Counted from the stretch's first letter, positions 32,473 through 44,835 are shown. The stretch is DNA of 64,000 bases from Takakia lepidozioides (GCA_030704615.1 CM060731.1:18474001-18538000); one strand, 5' to 3'. The notes: a model not told the origin generated them from the sequence alone. Numbers and translations are program-made.

Positions 32473-35400
32473 ATGGGGTCGGGCAAGCCGAAGCGAAAGC
32501 GGAACGGCCCAAAAGATGATGATCCTGGTGAGCCCGATGGGGGCGACGTGTCACCGAGGCGGCCGTTTGAGGAAGCGATGAATGTTTCCGAAAATGAGGC
32601 CGCTCAAGAGCGGGAGGAATCTGAGGAGTCGGAGCCCGAGGAATCCTTGAGAGCTCCGACAAACCAAGAGATGCCTCCCATGCCGGCAGCCTTTTGGGAA
32701 GGGTTGTTGGCGCAGTTTGGCGGGACGTTGAAAGACGTGTTGAAGGCGGCTAATGCCACTTCCACTAAGGCAAAGTTTAAGGTGAAGCCTAAGAAACCCG
32801 ACACCTTCGAGGGCATCCGAAATCGGAAGGCACTCAACGCCTGGCTCTTGGAGCTGGAGCAGTACTTCCGGGCGGCCAAGTTGAGTGACGAGGATCGCGT
32901 GGAAGTGGCTCCCACCTATTTGAGGGGCTATGCTCAACAATGGTGGCAGAAACGCCTTCACGACCGAGGTCCAAGTCCGGAAACCTTGAACTGGAGTGGG
33001 TCAAGGAATTGATGAAGAGACAGTTTGTGCCCCTCAACGCGTCCTGGCTTGCCCAGGACAAGATGAGGAATTTGAAGCAAACAGATGACATTCGGGGGTA
33101 TGTCCAGGCTTTCAATGTGCTGTTGCTCGAAGTCGCGGACATGGCAGAACCAGAAATGGTCTTCAACTTTGTGGCGGGACTGGCCCCATGGGCCAGGCGG
33201 AAGTTGGAGGAGAAGCCACCCAAGACTTTGAACGAGGCAATTGAGAGGGCTGAATGTTTCTCGGATGTCCCTAGGGGTGAGAGACAAGGCCGTACGGAGC
33301 TGAACCACAAGAAGACCCGGCGGGAAGGTGACTCCTTCCGACCAGAAAAGAAGTGGGATAGGCCACGCGGCGATAATGGCACGTGGAAATCGAAGGGAGG
33401 ACCTTCACACGTCAAGGCGGCACCCGGTGCTTCGAAAAGAAAAGCGGGTGGAGCGGCTTATGGCGGACAGAAGGCGACCTTTGATGGAGTGTGTTTCAAT
33501 TGCGGGGAGCCCGGGCACATGGCCAAGAAGTGCACAAAACCTCGTCAATTGAACATGACTCGGGCAACCACGGAGCTGTCGGAAGATACCATCAGTCGCT
33601 TGGTGGAAGCGGTGGTTGCCAGGACTTGCAAGGTAGGCAACTATTCTTGTGAGTTGTATCAGGAAACTGGCGCCCTACGTAAAGAGAGTCAGTTATTGTT
33701 CGTGGAAGGGATAATATCCGGAACTAACGTGTCGTTGTTGGTGGACACAGGAGCGTCGCACTCTTTCATGACGCCGGCGACGGCGCGAAAGTTGGGACTC
33801 CCGACAAGTGACGTGGGGGCCTCTATTGAGGTGCGTTCTGCCAAAGGAGAACCACAGTTGGCGACAAGGTTGGCGTTTGATGTTCCTCTTCAACTGGGGA
33901 GTTGGGAGGGACGTGAGAACTTCACCATCTGCGAGATCGATGGAGTGGATCTCATTTTGGGGATGACCTTTTTGAGCAAATCCGGAGCGGTCATAGATGG
34001 CCGCAAGAGAGTAGTCACGCTGCCATGTGGGAATGGTGGCGAGGTCTTACGAGTGTCGGAAACGCCCAAATCCGTGGGAGGGCGAATAAACATTCTATCA
34101 GCAAGGGAGTGGGCCGTGGAGGAGGCACACGAGCCCCAATTTTTGCTTTACATTAGAGAAGTGAAAGGAGAAGGCGATGGGGAGCCGAGCCCAGATTGGA
34201 TCAAGGAGATTTTGGAGAAATACCAGGATGTTATGTCGGAGGATTTACCAAGCGGCTTGCCACCGCGAAGAAGAGTTGACCACAAAATTGAGGTGATACC
34301 GGGATCGGAACCGCCTGCCAAGGCGCCCTACCGGTTGAGCCACAGAGAGTTGGTCGAGCTGAAGACTCAGCTCAAGGATCTAATGTCAAAGGGGTACATC
34401 CGGCCGAGTAAGTCACCTTACGGAGCCCCGGTGCTATTTGCAGACAAGAAGGATGGGACGCTGCGGATGTGTGTCGATTACAGGGCTCTGAATAAGGTGA
34501 CTATAAAAAACCGGTACCCTTTGCCAAGGATCGACGATCTCTTCGATTGGTTGGCAGGAGCGAAGTATTTCAGCCGGATCGACTTGCGCTCTGGCTATCA
34601 CCAAATTCGGGTGGCGGAAGGAGATGAGGAGAAGACCGCGTACAGGACAAGGTATGGTTCATACGAGTTCTTGGTGATGCCTTTTGGGTTCACCAATGCA
34701 CCAGCGACATTTAGCACGCTGATGAACAGCCTTTTCCAGGAGTGGTTGGATGACTTTGTGATCGTGTACATCGACGACATCTTGGTGTACTCGAAAACAA
34801 AGGAGGAGCACCTGGAGCACCTCAAAATGGTGTTCCAAAAATTGCGGGAAGGGAAGCTTTACGCCAAAGCTTCAAAGTGCGAATTCGGGGTCACGAAAGT
34901 GGAGTTCTTGGGGTATGTGATTACACAGGATGGGATCAAAATGGATGACAAAAAGGTGAGGGCGATCTTGGACTGGGAGCCTCCGACTTCGGTCCCGGGA
35001 GTGCGATCCTTCCTAGGACTCGCCTCCTATTACCGGAAGTATGTGAGAAATTTCGCCAAGATTGCGGGGCCGCTGTCGGACCTTCTGTGTAAATCTAAAG
35101 TCTGGGCGTGGAACACCTTTTGTGGCCAAGCTTTTGCTGAATTGAAGCAACGGATGGCGGAAGCTCCAGTCTTGAAAATCCCGGAGTTCGATCGTCCGTT
35201 CGAGATACATACAGATGCATCGGACTTCGCGATTGGGGGTGTACTTATGCAAGATGGACGTCCAGTGGCTTACGAAAGTAAGAAACTGAATGAAGTGGAG
35301 CGACGGTGGCCGACGCACGAAAAAGAGATGAAGGCGGTGGTGCATTGCCTTGAGCTCTGGCACCACTATGTTGGTTCCAACCCAGTGAAGGTGTTCACGG

Positions 35401-37034
35401 ACAATGTCACGGTGAAGTATTTTGCCACGCAGCCCAAGTTGTCCCCAAAACAACTTAGGTGGCAAGATACTTTGGCGGTGTTCGACGTGGATATCCAGTA
35501 CAAACCGGGACGAGACAACGTGGTGGCCGATGCTTTAAGTAGAAAGAAGCAGCTCTTGTTGGTGTACAAGGGCGAGACGGCGCTCCAAAGGAAGATCCGG
35601 AAGGCTTGCCGGAAGGATGAGCTGGCGAAGTCCGTGATGCAGGACTTGAGGATGGGGGTTAAATCACAGTTCCACTTGCAAAATGGACTGCTCCGGTATA
35701 AGCAAAAACGTCTCTACGTGCCGAAGGGAGGGATCAGAGATAGCCTCTTGAAAGAATGCCATGATAGCCCGCTTGCGGGCCACGGCGGAGCCAAGCGCAC
35801 TACGGCACTCTTGAAGAAAGAGTATTTCTGGCCCAAACTGAGGGAGGAGGCAGAGGAGTATGTCAAGACATGCACCACATGCCAACAAAACCGGAGCGAG
35901 TACAAAAAGCAAGCGGGGCTGTTACAACCCTTGCCGATTCCAGAGGGGACTTGGGAATGCGTCTCGATGGACTTCATGACTGCTATGCCGCTGTCAAAAG
36001 GATTCGATGCAATCATGGTGGTGGTATATAGGTTCAGTAAAATGGGCCATTTCATCCCCACCAAGGAGACGGCAACGGTGCAGGAGACAGGGCGACTTTA
36101 CTTCGCCCACGTCTTAAAGCATCATGGAGTCCCGAGGGATATTGTCTCGGACCGCGATCCAAAGTTTACGAGTAAATTCTGGAGAGCACTTTGGAAGAAG
36201 ATGGGGACGAGGCTGAAGATGAGCACCGCCTTCCAACCTACGACCGACGGCCAAACAGAAAGAGTGAATTCCGTAGTGAAGCAGATCTTGCGGAATTACG
36301 TGTCGGCAGACCAAACAGACTGGGTGGAACACTTAGACGCGGCAGAGTTCTGTTATAATAACACAGAACACTCCGCAACGGGAGTTTCCCCTTTCGTATT
36401 GGTCTATGGAAAAGCACCTCTGGTGCCGACAAGTTGGGCCGCCAAGGACGTTGAGGAACCGGCAGTAGCGGCGGTACTGGAAGAACGCGAGCGTTTGTTG
36501 AAGCTCGCAAAGTACAACATTGCCAAAGCTAGGAAACGGTATTAAAGGCAGGCGAATCGGAAGCGGAGGGAAGTGAAGTTTGAGGCAGGCATGGAGGTCT
36601 GGTTGAACATCAAGAATTTCCAACTACCTCCGGAAGTGAGTCCGAAGTTTGTACCTCCGTATGCGGGACCTTTTCGCATTCGGAAGGTTATGAATGAGGA
36701 TGTGTATGAATTGGAGCTACCGGCAAACAGCAAGGTGCACCCAGTATTCCATGTCTCCCTTTTTAAGCCTTACTTCAAAGATGAAGCGCGGCCGAATCGG
36801 CATCAAGTGTTGCGTCCGCCACCTATGCTGTTGGATCATGAAAATGAACCTGAGTACGAGGTGGAGGCAATACTTAAGTCGAGGAGGTTCAAGAACCGAG
36901 AAACTGAGTATCTCGTCAAATGGAAGGGCTATCATCATGTGGAGGCATCTTGGGTGCGTGCCTCAGAAATGGGAAACGCATCCGAGGCGGTTGCAGCTTT
37001 CGAAGGGCGACCTCAAAAGCGGAAGAAGCGTTGA
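32473..37034 (+). pseudogene. Chromovirus Gag-Pol polyprotein
   Basis: ATG at 32473 starts Gag ('MGSGKPKRKRNGPKDDD'); the Gag core ('AWLLELEQYFRAAKL', '[10 protein letters not shown]') is cut by a frameshift at about 32970-32995 and continues in the next frame ('[14 protein letters not shown]'). Then follow a zinc knuckle [14 protein letters not shown] (33492-33533), protease (LVDTGAS near 33738), reverse transcriptase (YIDDIL at 34767), RNase H ('[12 protein letters not shown]'), integrase zinc region, catalytic core (Asp in '[10 protein letters not shown]', Asp in 'IVSDRDPKF', Glu in 'DGQTERVNS'), GPF module and chromodomain ('EYEVEAILKSRRF', 'YLVKWKGYHHVEASW', about 36850-36975). A TAA at 36543-36545 interrupts the integrase C terminus; Gln CAA is a likely original. 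Chromodomains direct insertion to chromatin with particular histone marks. Confidence 0.93.
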
Positions 37035-37940
37035 TGGGGACATCAACCTTGGAGCGTGGGGGAGGAAATGCATGCTTAGCCCGGCTTAGCTAGCTTAGTA
37101 ATCCGATTGCAAAAACTTGTATTGTACCAAAACGTGCTATAAATGAAATGGATTCCAAATGTTGTGCGTCCTATATTGTTTGGAATGGTGATGCATGGTA
37201 TGGTTGGCTAGTGTGTAGAATGCATGCTAGCTTATAAAAGTGGGAGAGGTAAATTGGGTTAATCGTGTGTTTGCGTAGTGCCGAAATCGGGTAACCCCCA
37301 TCCAAGGGGCGAGGAAACTTGCGCCTTCTTTGGGAGTTCACGTGCTAGTGCGCACCTGGCACGTGCGCGTACTATAACTGCGCTACCGAGGGGGTTGCCT
37401 TGTAGTGCAGGCTAACGCGGAAGCTACGTGCTTCCGTTCACGTACTATAATCGTGTAGCCTCGGGACGAAGTCGTAGTGCGGCTTCGGCGTGTTCCCGTA
37501 CCTCAGGCCAGCATTCCAAGGCGGACCCAATTGTAGTGATTGGGGCGCACGGTTGGTTCAAGGTTATCTTCCTAGTCAAAGAGGGTTCCAGGTGAACCCT
37601 TGCTCAAGGTGATGCCAAAAACGGCCTCATGAGCGATCGCAAGCAAGGTTGTTGCAGTAAGGCGATTCGATCCTCGGGGAGGATCGTTCCTTGGCCTTAC
37701 AGTAGGCTAAGAAGAGTGCACTGGGAGGAGCTGGAGAGGCTCCACCCTTGGCCGGGACTTGGAGGAAGTCGGCCGAACTAGCTAGTGGAGAGTAGAGTCA
37801 AGTGTGGGGTTTGGTTCTTTGCCATGGGACGCCATGGTACGGAAACAAACTCCTTGATGTGGGACGCCACAACTTGGATGTTCGTTTCTACAAAATGGAC
37901 AAGTCGATGAGGACATCGACTCCCTGTTGGTAGGGGTGTG
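37035..37940 (+). other. Long untranslated tail of the chromovirus
   Basis: About 900 bases without coding potential between the chromodomain and the 3' LTR. A polypurine-like tract 'gtgggggaggaa' lies at 37056-37067, directly after the coding region, yet the LTR starts 870 bases later after the weaker 'taggggtgtg'. The stretch at 37320-37520 has repeated 'gtagtgcggc/gtagtgcagg' motifs. Confidence 0.55.
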
Positions 37941-38666
37941 TGTCGCGGCCCTTTGCCTTGAGGGCAGGGGGTCGGGACACATGAGGGGCTGCCCCTGTGG
38001 TGGGGGCAGTGGCAGCGATAGGTATGGGGGGCTGAAGCACCCTTGAGTGCCCAAGGCACTCAGGGAAGCGGAGGCGCTCACTAGGTGGAGCCCCGCACAC
38101 CGGGTTGCGGTGGGGGTGGCTCCACAAGGGGTGGTGGTAGCTTAGTGGGACTTAGTGGGGGTGACATAGGACTCACCATGGGGGCGGAGACCTCGTGGTG
38201 GGAGTCGTGGGGAGTCTTGGGACTCATCACGGTCCATAGGGGCCGTGGTGAGCAGGCCAAGACTCACCGCGACTCACCACCGGGAATCGAGGGTCTTCGT
38301 GGTGGTTCGCCATAAAATGGCATGGCTGGTTGTGAAACCCCCGCGGACAGCTACAGAAGTATATATAGGGAGTAGTAACCTCGAGAACGGTGCAAGCCCG
38401 TTGGTGACCAAAAACTAGTGAGTAAGCGAGCGAGCCGGAAAGCGACCAAAGAGTGGGGAACTGTTCCGGACTGCCATTTACCAAAGGGAATTCTCCTAGT
38501 CCCAAATAGGTGGAGGGTCGAGAGGGAAGTGAAGGGGGACCGTTATGTCCCGGTGAGCAGCCGAAGCTCCAAGTTGGCCCGGGCGGCCAGGTTGGGAGTC
38601 AGGCGCGCGCATCAAAGCGAGTAACTATGATTTGAAGGGGAGCTTATCGAAGTGAGGTGCGTGACA
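37941..38666 (+). repeat. Chromovirus 3' LTR (726 bp)
   Basis: Starts TGTCGCGGCC, ends GCGTGACA, TATA box at 38360-38369. Flanked on the right by GGCAT. Confidence 0.96.
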
Positions 38667-38833
38667 GGCATGCACTCTTGTGTTTGGGGTATAGGGGACA
38701 AGTCAATTTATAGGGATCGCAGGCAAACACAACACTTTGGTCATTTCGGAACTCCAAAAGCGAAGATCATGGTGGGCCGAGTGGTAAACGAAGCTCTTCT
38801 AATGCCTGTGTATGTACTCTACTTCATCTTCGT

Positions 38834-39045
38834 GTACACGTCAACCTGCGTTGTGTAAGGCTTCCTGATACCGATACCACTCATTCGAAATTTTTCATGT
38901 ACTTCTCAAAGTCATCAAATGTAAAGACAGGTCTTAGATACATGTCAATCTGCGCAGTGTAAGGCTTCCTCCTCGAGTACAAACCATTCATTGGAAAATT
39001 TTCATGTACTTCTCAAAGTCATCAAATTTAAAGATAGATCCTATA
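38834..39045. repeat. Two tandem copies of a 104-bp unit; third partial copy at 31426
   Basis: The unit runs 'acatgtcaa(c/t)ctgcgc(a/t)gtgtaaggcttcct' then 'tttcatgtacttctcaaagt' then 'catcaaat.taaagata/caggtc'. Copies begin at about 38834 and 38938. A third start of the unit is at 31428-31455, on the other side of the chromovirus. On the minus strand part of it reads 'FDDFEKYMK' and 'RRKPYTAQIDMY', which may be a decayed exon. Confidence 0.7.
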
Positions 39046-39228
39046 TATGCATAATATAAGAAATCAGCCAAATCAGAAGTCTGAACTGTTGAGACTATGA
39101 TTTTGCAACATAAGGAGAATGCATGAAAGTTATGTTAAAAAAACCATATTACAAAAACAAAGCAAGGTATGCAACTACATTAAAGTTCAAACTTTGTTTC
39201 AGGATGTTTATGTGAGGAAGGTGCTAAC

Positions 39229-39667
39229 TTAGGGGTCATTGGAGGTCGGGTCCACTGACACACGCTCCTGAACTGTAGATCGATTCTCAACTCTTTCACT
39301 TAGGTTAGCATCTTGAGAACCCTGCCCAGCTGAGAGCTGTACACTGGCCCATGGATCTTGGGATGTTGGGCCCACTGAAAGAATTGACATCTTCCTCATC
39401 TTCATCACTCTGACTACCCTCATGTGAATGCCTATCATTGTAATTTTGTCTCTCAGGGGATGAATCGTTGGCTCTCAATCTGAATCCTGTTGTAAGCCAT
39501 ATCCTCCTCGGTATCTGGTAGCAACCTGAATTGCACAATGGGACTCTTGCACATGTGGATTTGTGGCCAGTGGGCCTGTTAGACTTGGTATTAAAGTTTG
39601 AATGGTAGGCGGGTCCATTTTGAATTGAGCAGCCACTCTGTTTAATTGGAGCAGCCGTCATGGTCAT
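39229..39667 (-). CDS. Hypothetical C-terminal exon(s), nuclear-protein-like
   Basis: From an ATG at about 39662 the minus strand reads 'MTMTAAPIKQSGCSIQNGPA', later an acidic stretch 'SQSDEDEEDVNSFSG'. An overlapping frame continues 'SVQLSAGQGSQDANLSERVE' to a stop at 39229. Joined by a splice or frameshift near 39370 these could form one C terminus. I do not recognise a family. It may be a host-gene relic. Confidence 0.2.
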
Positions 39668-39714
39668 TACTCACTATGAAGCACTATCCTCCCCAAATCC
39701 AATCTAAACTTGTT

Positions 39715-39840
39715 TTTTTAAATTTAAATTTAAATTTAATTTATTTTAAAGAGAACAGGGGAAAGAGGCCCTGGCAACTTTATTTAATAAAGACGGACAG
39801 TATAGAAAGGAGGAAAAAATAAACTACCGGGACCCACTTG
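39715..39840 (-). mobile_element. LINE 3' end fragment
   Basis: On the minus strand 'ttgccagggcctctttcccctg' leads to 'ttctct' and an A/T-rich tail of TTTAAAT repeats (39715-39748). The same signature ends the LINE at 26440. Upstream (39840-40000) no coding sequence remains. Confidence 0.6.
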
Positions 39841-42560
39841 TTTTGATAAGTGATCAAGGCATGCAAATCGTGTTTACAATTAACCACCAGCTTTGTTATT
39901 AACCGTCCTATGGAGCATACATTAAGTACAAAAATACTGTACAATACCAGTTACCAACGTATCCTATATATAGGCAATTCTCTCCATTGGTGAACTTAAC
40001 CCTTAAAGGAGGAGACCTCTTTTGGTGGGCCACCCCCAAAAATGGACATACCTTCCTGTTTGAGCTGTATCTTGCTACCCTGAATCATCCAGAAATTTGA
40101 ACCTTACAAATACATTCCTAACTACCACATTCATCTACCCCCAAAAAGTCAGGAAGATCCACCGTTGGAATGGGTAGATTATAACAAATTACTATTGTGA
40201 ATTTTTTAAGCCCACTCAAAATTTCTGAAAATGCAGGTTTGACCATGACTTTTGAGGACCATCTGCATTTTTCATCTGAAAACTGAGGGGAGATTCAAAT
40301 TCCTGGGCACCTTCTTGGGTTTGTCTCCAATTTCCAGATCAAAAATCCTGGATTCCATAGGGGTTGCTTTGTATGTGAAAATGGGGGGGGGGGAGGGGGG
40401 ATTTTCACATCAATATACACCGTGGGGAGAAATGCCACCATATGCTATGAAATTTAGGGAGGAACCAGATTCCCTCCGGTTGGTAGCTGCATTGTAGTAG
40501 TGAGTAGAAGCTGGGAAAAAATATTCTGATTACAAGCAGATTTCAACCTTGGATGTGGTTTTTATCCAATTTTTGAGTCCAAACCAACTCAGGCCATTTG
40601 GCCTAAAACCGGCAAGACTTTCCGGCAAGCTTTTGGGGGGCCACGTCATAAAAAACCACGAGATTTGAAGGGTCGCCTTCCCCACACCCACGACGGGTGT
40701 CGCAGGCAGATCCGGGTGGGATCCGCTGTCCACACGACCCGCATGCAGCCCCCCTCATTTCTCTCGCCTCGCCTGGCGCCAAGTACCTGCCATGTGGGCG
40801 GGTCAACACTCTAGACACCCCTAAACCACACAAAATTCGGCCTTCAAAAAATTCCAGGCGGGGGAGGTTTTACTATTTTTCAGTGCTGTAAATTGCTCCG
40901 CACGCTTCACCCCAGCCCCGCACACTTTTGCTTCAGAAAACGTTTTCATCCGACTTCATCCGCAGATTCTGTACCGTGGATGAAAAGCGACGCGACCCGA
41001 TTCTGGTCGCGTCGTCGTTTAGGGGGTTACCAACCAATGACATTAACGCATCCATCTAAGGACTTCATCAGCCACGTAAGGTCACATATAGGGGTCCATT
41101 CAAGGTCACGCAAGACACCTACCTCACGTTTCCTGTAAATATAGCTGTACAGGACTTCATACATCCCTGTGGATCGGGTTGCCTGACCTTCCCAAACTGG
41201 CCAAATGAGTTGGGGTACATAGTGAGAGGGACAACGACTTGATGACGTCGGTGTGGGGCAGTGTGATGAGCTAGCAGGCAAGGTGCATGTACCGGGGCTC
41301 TAGACCTATCACCAGGTTATGAATTGTGGCTTGGTTTGCTCTGGAGTTTTCAAGTAGGAGATCTTGGTTTGTGGGTGTCTCACGGCCGCAGTTAAGGTCC
41401 TCGTATCAATATTGGGTTTTTGATCAGAGGTAAGGTCTAAGCCTTAACCTGTTTCCTGCTTTTTGATGCTTTGGGATTGAATCTCTGTCTGTACACCCAG
41501 TTCAGATTTATGGCATATGGGGGTTGTTTCAGGTGGTCTGAAGGGTGTCTTGTAGCCTGGCATCTTTGGGTGTGGTATAGATTCGTTGTCATCGGAATTG
41601 GGGAGTATGCCCGAGGTTGCAATTGCATGTTTGTTGAAGATTGTGCTTGTCTATGTCAGAGATCTTTGCTGCAAATGCCTTGAATAAACTTTTCTTCCAA
41701 TCACCAACTTTGCATCAGTGCGAAGATGCAGCGTGATTATAGAAACCCATGAGAGAGACTCTGATATAGTTCGCCAAATCATGTATCTTTTCTTCTCAAT
41801 CGTGGTCAGTGCACGCTCGGTACCGTACATATTGGAAGACCGTCCTCTTCAACTATTAGGTAAGGAATTTTAGGTGGAATTTCATCTCTTGAAACCATCA
41901 GTTAGGAAACTTTGGGTTGAATTACACTGCATGTTGCTTTGTAGGAATTCTGGGCTTACGGGGCTCTGCAGAGTATAGACTCGAGTACCCTCGCGAAAGA
42001 CTGGCTCCAATAGTGGAACTCAATCTGGGCTTTCATTTTTTCTCAACAGGAGAGCATCGCCTTCACTAGAGTATTCACCCCTAGAATCCAGAGCCAAAGA
42101 CAACTGCCATTCTTCCTGATTCTATCACTCATTTAAAGAGAGGTACACTGACAGTCATGTGGATGCAAAGAGGCCTCTCGTTCACGAGTTTAGTACTTAC
42201 TACAACGCATCAGAACTGTGTCCCTATCGTCACGATCGTGCCCACAGGTTAAATATGTGGATTTCCTTAGTGTGAACGCCCAAACATCCAGAGTGCCCAA
42301 GCATCCCGAGTGCGAAGGCCTTTCAGGCAGTCCTTGAGTCCTTAAGTGATAAGAAAGTTACAGTTGATTTTCCCTGGGCTTTGAACTTGAGCAACATTTC
42401 CCTGCAGCCTTACTCATCTTGCCCATAGATGTCCTCCACTGATTTCTCAGGGAGGTGTGCCCTTGAGAAAGGGAGAGTTAGTTGTGAAGTAGAGGTGGTC
42501 TTCTTCTAACAATGCAAAGTTAGATGCAGTTTGCGATTGAGGCATCGAAAGTTCTACAGC
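39841..42560. other. Intergenic stretch with one old repeat
   Basis: 40180-40660 is similar to 10060-10530 (see there). A G run lies at 40384-40398. 40890-41000 is CpG-rich. The rest to 42560 may hold the promoter and 5' untranslated region of the dioxygenase gene. I see no further coding sequence. Confidence 0.45.
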
Positions 42561-42971
42561 ATGACGTCTGCAGCAGCACAATCAAATGGTTTATCAGCAT
42601 TTCCTCCTCCAATTAGGTCGTATGATGTGCACATCTATTACTTTCAGAGGAATGAACAACATGTGCAAGCAGCCAAGGCTCTCCGAGAAGAAATTATTGA
42701 GAAATTTCCTGAATTGAAGGTATACAATCGGGATCAACCAGTAGGACCGCACCCAACAGGAATGTTTGAGGTGGACCTCAAAACACCAGAACAATTTCTG
42801 AGTTTTGTGCCATGGATTCAAGTAAATCGGCGCGGCTTCTCTGTGTTGGTGCATCCCAACACCGGGAATGAGGTAAAGGATCACACTACGAACGCCATGT
42901 GGATTGGGAGAAAGCCAATGCTGGACCTGTCATGCTTGTCAGGGGAAGATGACAGTAAGTATGGTTTGTGA
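42561..42971 (+). CDS. DOPA 4,5-dioxygenase-like protein
   Basis: 136 residues from ATG at 42561. The protein belongs to the DOPA 4,5-dioxygenase family (first known from Amanita betalain synthesis), widespread in bacteria, algae and bryophytes. Family landmarks are 'YDVHIYYF' with His24, 'QPVGPHPTGMFEVDL', 'WIQVNRRGFSVLVHPNTGNE' and 'DHTTNAMWIG'. The histidines in these blocks are the expected metal ligands for ring-opening of catechols. The frame is open upstream to 42531 but without an ATG; 42561 gives the family's usual start. The TGA follows 'SKYGL'. No intron is needed. It appears intact. The substrate here cannot be told from sequence. Confidence 0.88.
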   Translation: MTSAAAQSNGLSAFPPPIRSYDVHIYYFQRNEQHVQAAKALREEIIEKFPELKVYNRDQPVGPHPTGMFEVDLKTPEQFLSFVPWIQVNRRGFSVLVHPNTGNEVKDHTTNAMWIGRKPMLDLSCLSGEDDSKYGL

Positions 42972-44262
42972 AGACTTAGTGGTGAGTGACCCAGTCTTCT
43001 TCGGGATCACATATTTCCAACTTACAACTGAATCGGCTCTCATCTGAATTTGGACAGGATTTCTGCCAACCACATCTTAAGCAGTGCATTTTGTGAAAGT
43101 CATTGTGAAATAACCCTGATATTGTGAAGGGGGATCTATAGAGACTGTTGTGGAGACCTGGCTGGGTAAGCTCCTCCATTTATGGAAATATTACAATCAC
43201 TTCTTTGGCAGCCTTCAATGGCTATTGGATTGGTTTTGTGGTCTCTGAACCTGGTCCAAAATTCCGAGTCTTTGAACATCAGTCAGTGTCGACTCTCCAT
43301 TCAATCTTGTGATTGAATGTTGTGGTATGTGTCGGCTGGTGAGTGGTTGTCACCTTGCTCTATGTAAACACAACCAAAGGTCAACCTACTCAAAAGGTTG
43401 AACAGTTCCTGCAAGCGACCAGTTTTACCATGCATGGCAAATAGCATAGAACAGTTTGTTCCTCAGCAAAGACACCTAATGGATGTCAAATCATGAGGCT
43501 GTGGTCACGAGGTAGGCATTGAAGCAAAGAGGATGATATGACTTTCTTTACAGTGACGTACCTCAGGGTTGGTGTTGCGCATTCTGCATTTTTGGGATTT
43601 GCACTGCTGAACCAGTCGAAACCTAAATGCACCCTTACAAAGCTCAGGAGATCACAGTTGGAAGCCACTCCATCCAGGCTTTGGGGACAAGCTCAAGAAT
43701 GTGAACAAGTGCGCTATTTCGGAATACAGATTGAATGAGTCAAGTTTGGAGACAATGAATTCAAAGGTTGAGGAACTTTAAGAACAGCAACAACAAATTT
43801 GGACAAGTTCAATTTGAACTTAAGAACAGCGACAACAAATTTGGACAGGTTCGATTTAAAAAGGTCGGTTGGTTTCTCCAACACTCTGACCTGTAGTTCC
43901 ACCCTATCTGGGTAACTCCCAAGATTATTTTGACTAGTGCATTCCTACGGCACAAGCCTCTATGAGGGCCTCTCTTGCGGCAAGCTGTAATCGCTACTGA
44001 GTTGGTGCTATAACCTTCGCTGATGGAAATCCTGCTACCACCAAAGCACTGAAGAATTGAATTTGTTGATGTAGAGTGGACTCTAGAAACAATCTTAAAC
44101 AGGTGAATTCACCTGTAAGAGTAAGAAGCAGTGTAGCATGGCCACTGAGGTAGTTGACCACTGTAACACCCTCAAGAGTTCTGTGAGGGATACAAGAAGA
44201 GGGCTAGTCGTCAACATCCTTAGTCTGCATTGAGAATTTGGGAATCAGAATCTTTAATGTTA

Positions 44263-44787
44263 CTAGTGTTGGGTCTTGGGTGAATTCATCAGCCGGACAA
44301 AATGTTGGAAAGAGACCTGGGAATCAGCCGAGCCGCTTGCTGTTTCCAGCATTGCTGTAAGGTCTTCCAAAGAGAGCGCTTGTCCGAGCGTGTTCATGAC
44401 GCCCTTGATATCATCCACACAGATCACACCATCCCCGTTTCTATCTAGCACACCAAACATATCCTCCAACACCTTGTTGTCCGGACCAAATACACCCCCT
44501 GCTTTGCCCGCCGATTGAGAATGCAAAAGACTCTGAAAGTCTTCAAAATTTACGCCACCATGACCATTCCGATCTGCAACTGCTATCATGCGATCAATAT
44601 CGTCTGCACTCACACTGCTGTTGAGATTTGTTTGCAGGAAGGCCAACAGATCAGACGCCACAATGTGTCCATCACCATCCTTGTCCAGAAGATCAAATGC
44701 CTCTTTCATATGAGCCACATCAACGCCCAAGTCTATAGAGCGGCCAAGCGTACGCAACCCGGAGCTTTCGGATCCAATTGGCCACAT
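44263..44787 (-). CDS. Calmodulin-like EF-hand protein
   Basis: 174 residues from ATG at 44787; the frame is open a little further upstream but has no ATG before a stop. EF-hand 1 loop is residues 35-46 (DKDGDGHIVASD), EF-hand 2 residues 72-83 (DRNGHGGVNFED), EF-hand 3 residues 115-126 (DRNGDGVICVDD). The fourth (about 149-162) has lost its ligands. All three loops end in Asp where calmodulin has Glu at position 12, which in other EF-hands shifts selectivity toward magnesium. A linker of about 30 residues separates the two lobes. It is probably a calcium sensor; single exon, intact. Confidence 0.85.
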   Translation of the reverse strand: MWPIGSESSGLRTLGRSIDLGVDVAHMKEAFDLLDKDGDGHIVASDLLAFLQTNLNSSVSADDIDRMIAVADRNGHGGVNFEDFQSLLHSQSAGKAGGVFGPDNKVLEDMFGVLDRNGDGVICVDDIKGVMNTLGQALSLEDLTAMLETASGSADSQVSFQHFVRLMNSPKTQH

Positions 44788-44835
44788 ATTCGAAAATCTG
44801 CTCAATAATACACCGTCACTGAGCTCTTGATTCAA

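Larger units (their letters stand above)
31692..38666 (+). mobile_element. Complete Ty3/gypsy chromovirus
   Basis: Both 726-bp LTRs, a tRNA-Met primer site, Gag-Pol with chromodomain and a 5-bp target duplication (GGCAT at 31687-31691 and 38667-38671) are present. The LTRs differ at ten positions, so the insertion is recent. The polyprotein is nonetheless disabled by one frameshift and one stop. Confidence 0.95.
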
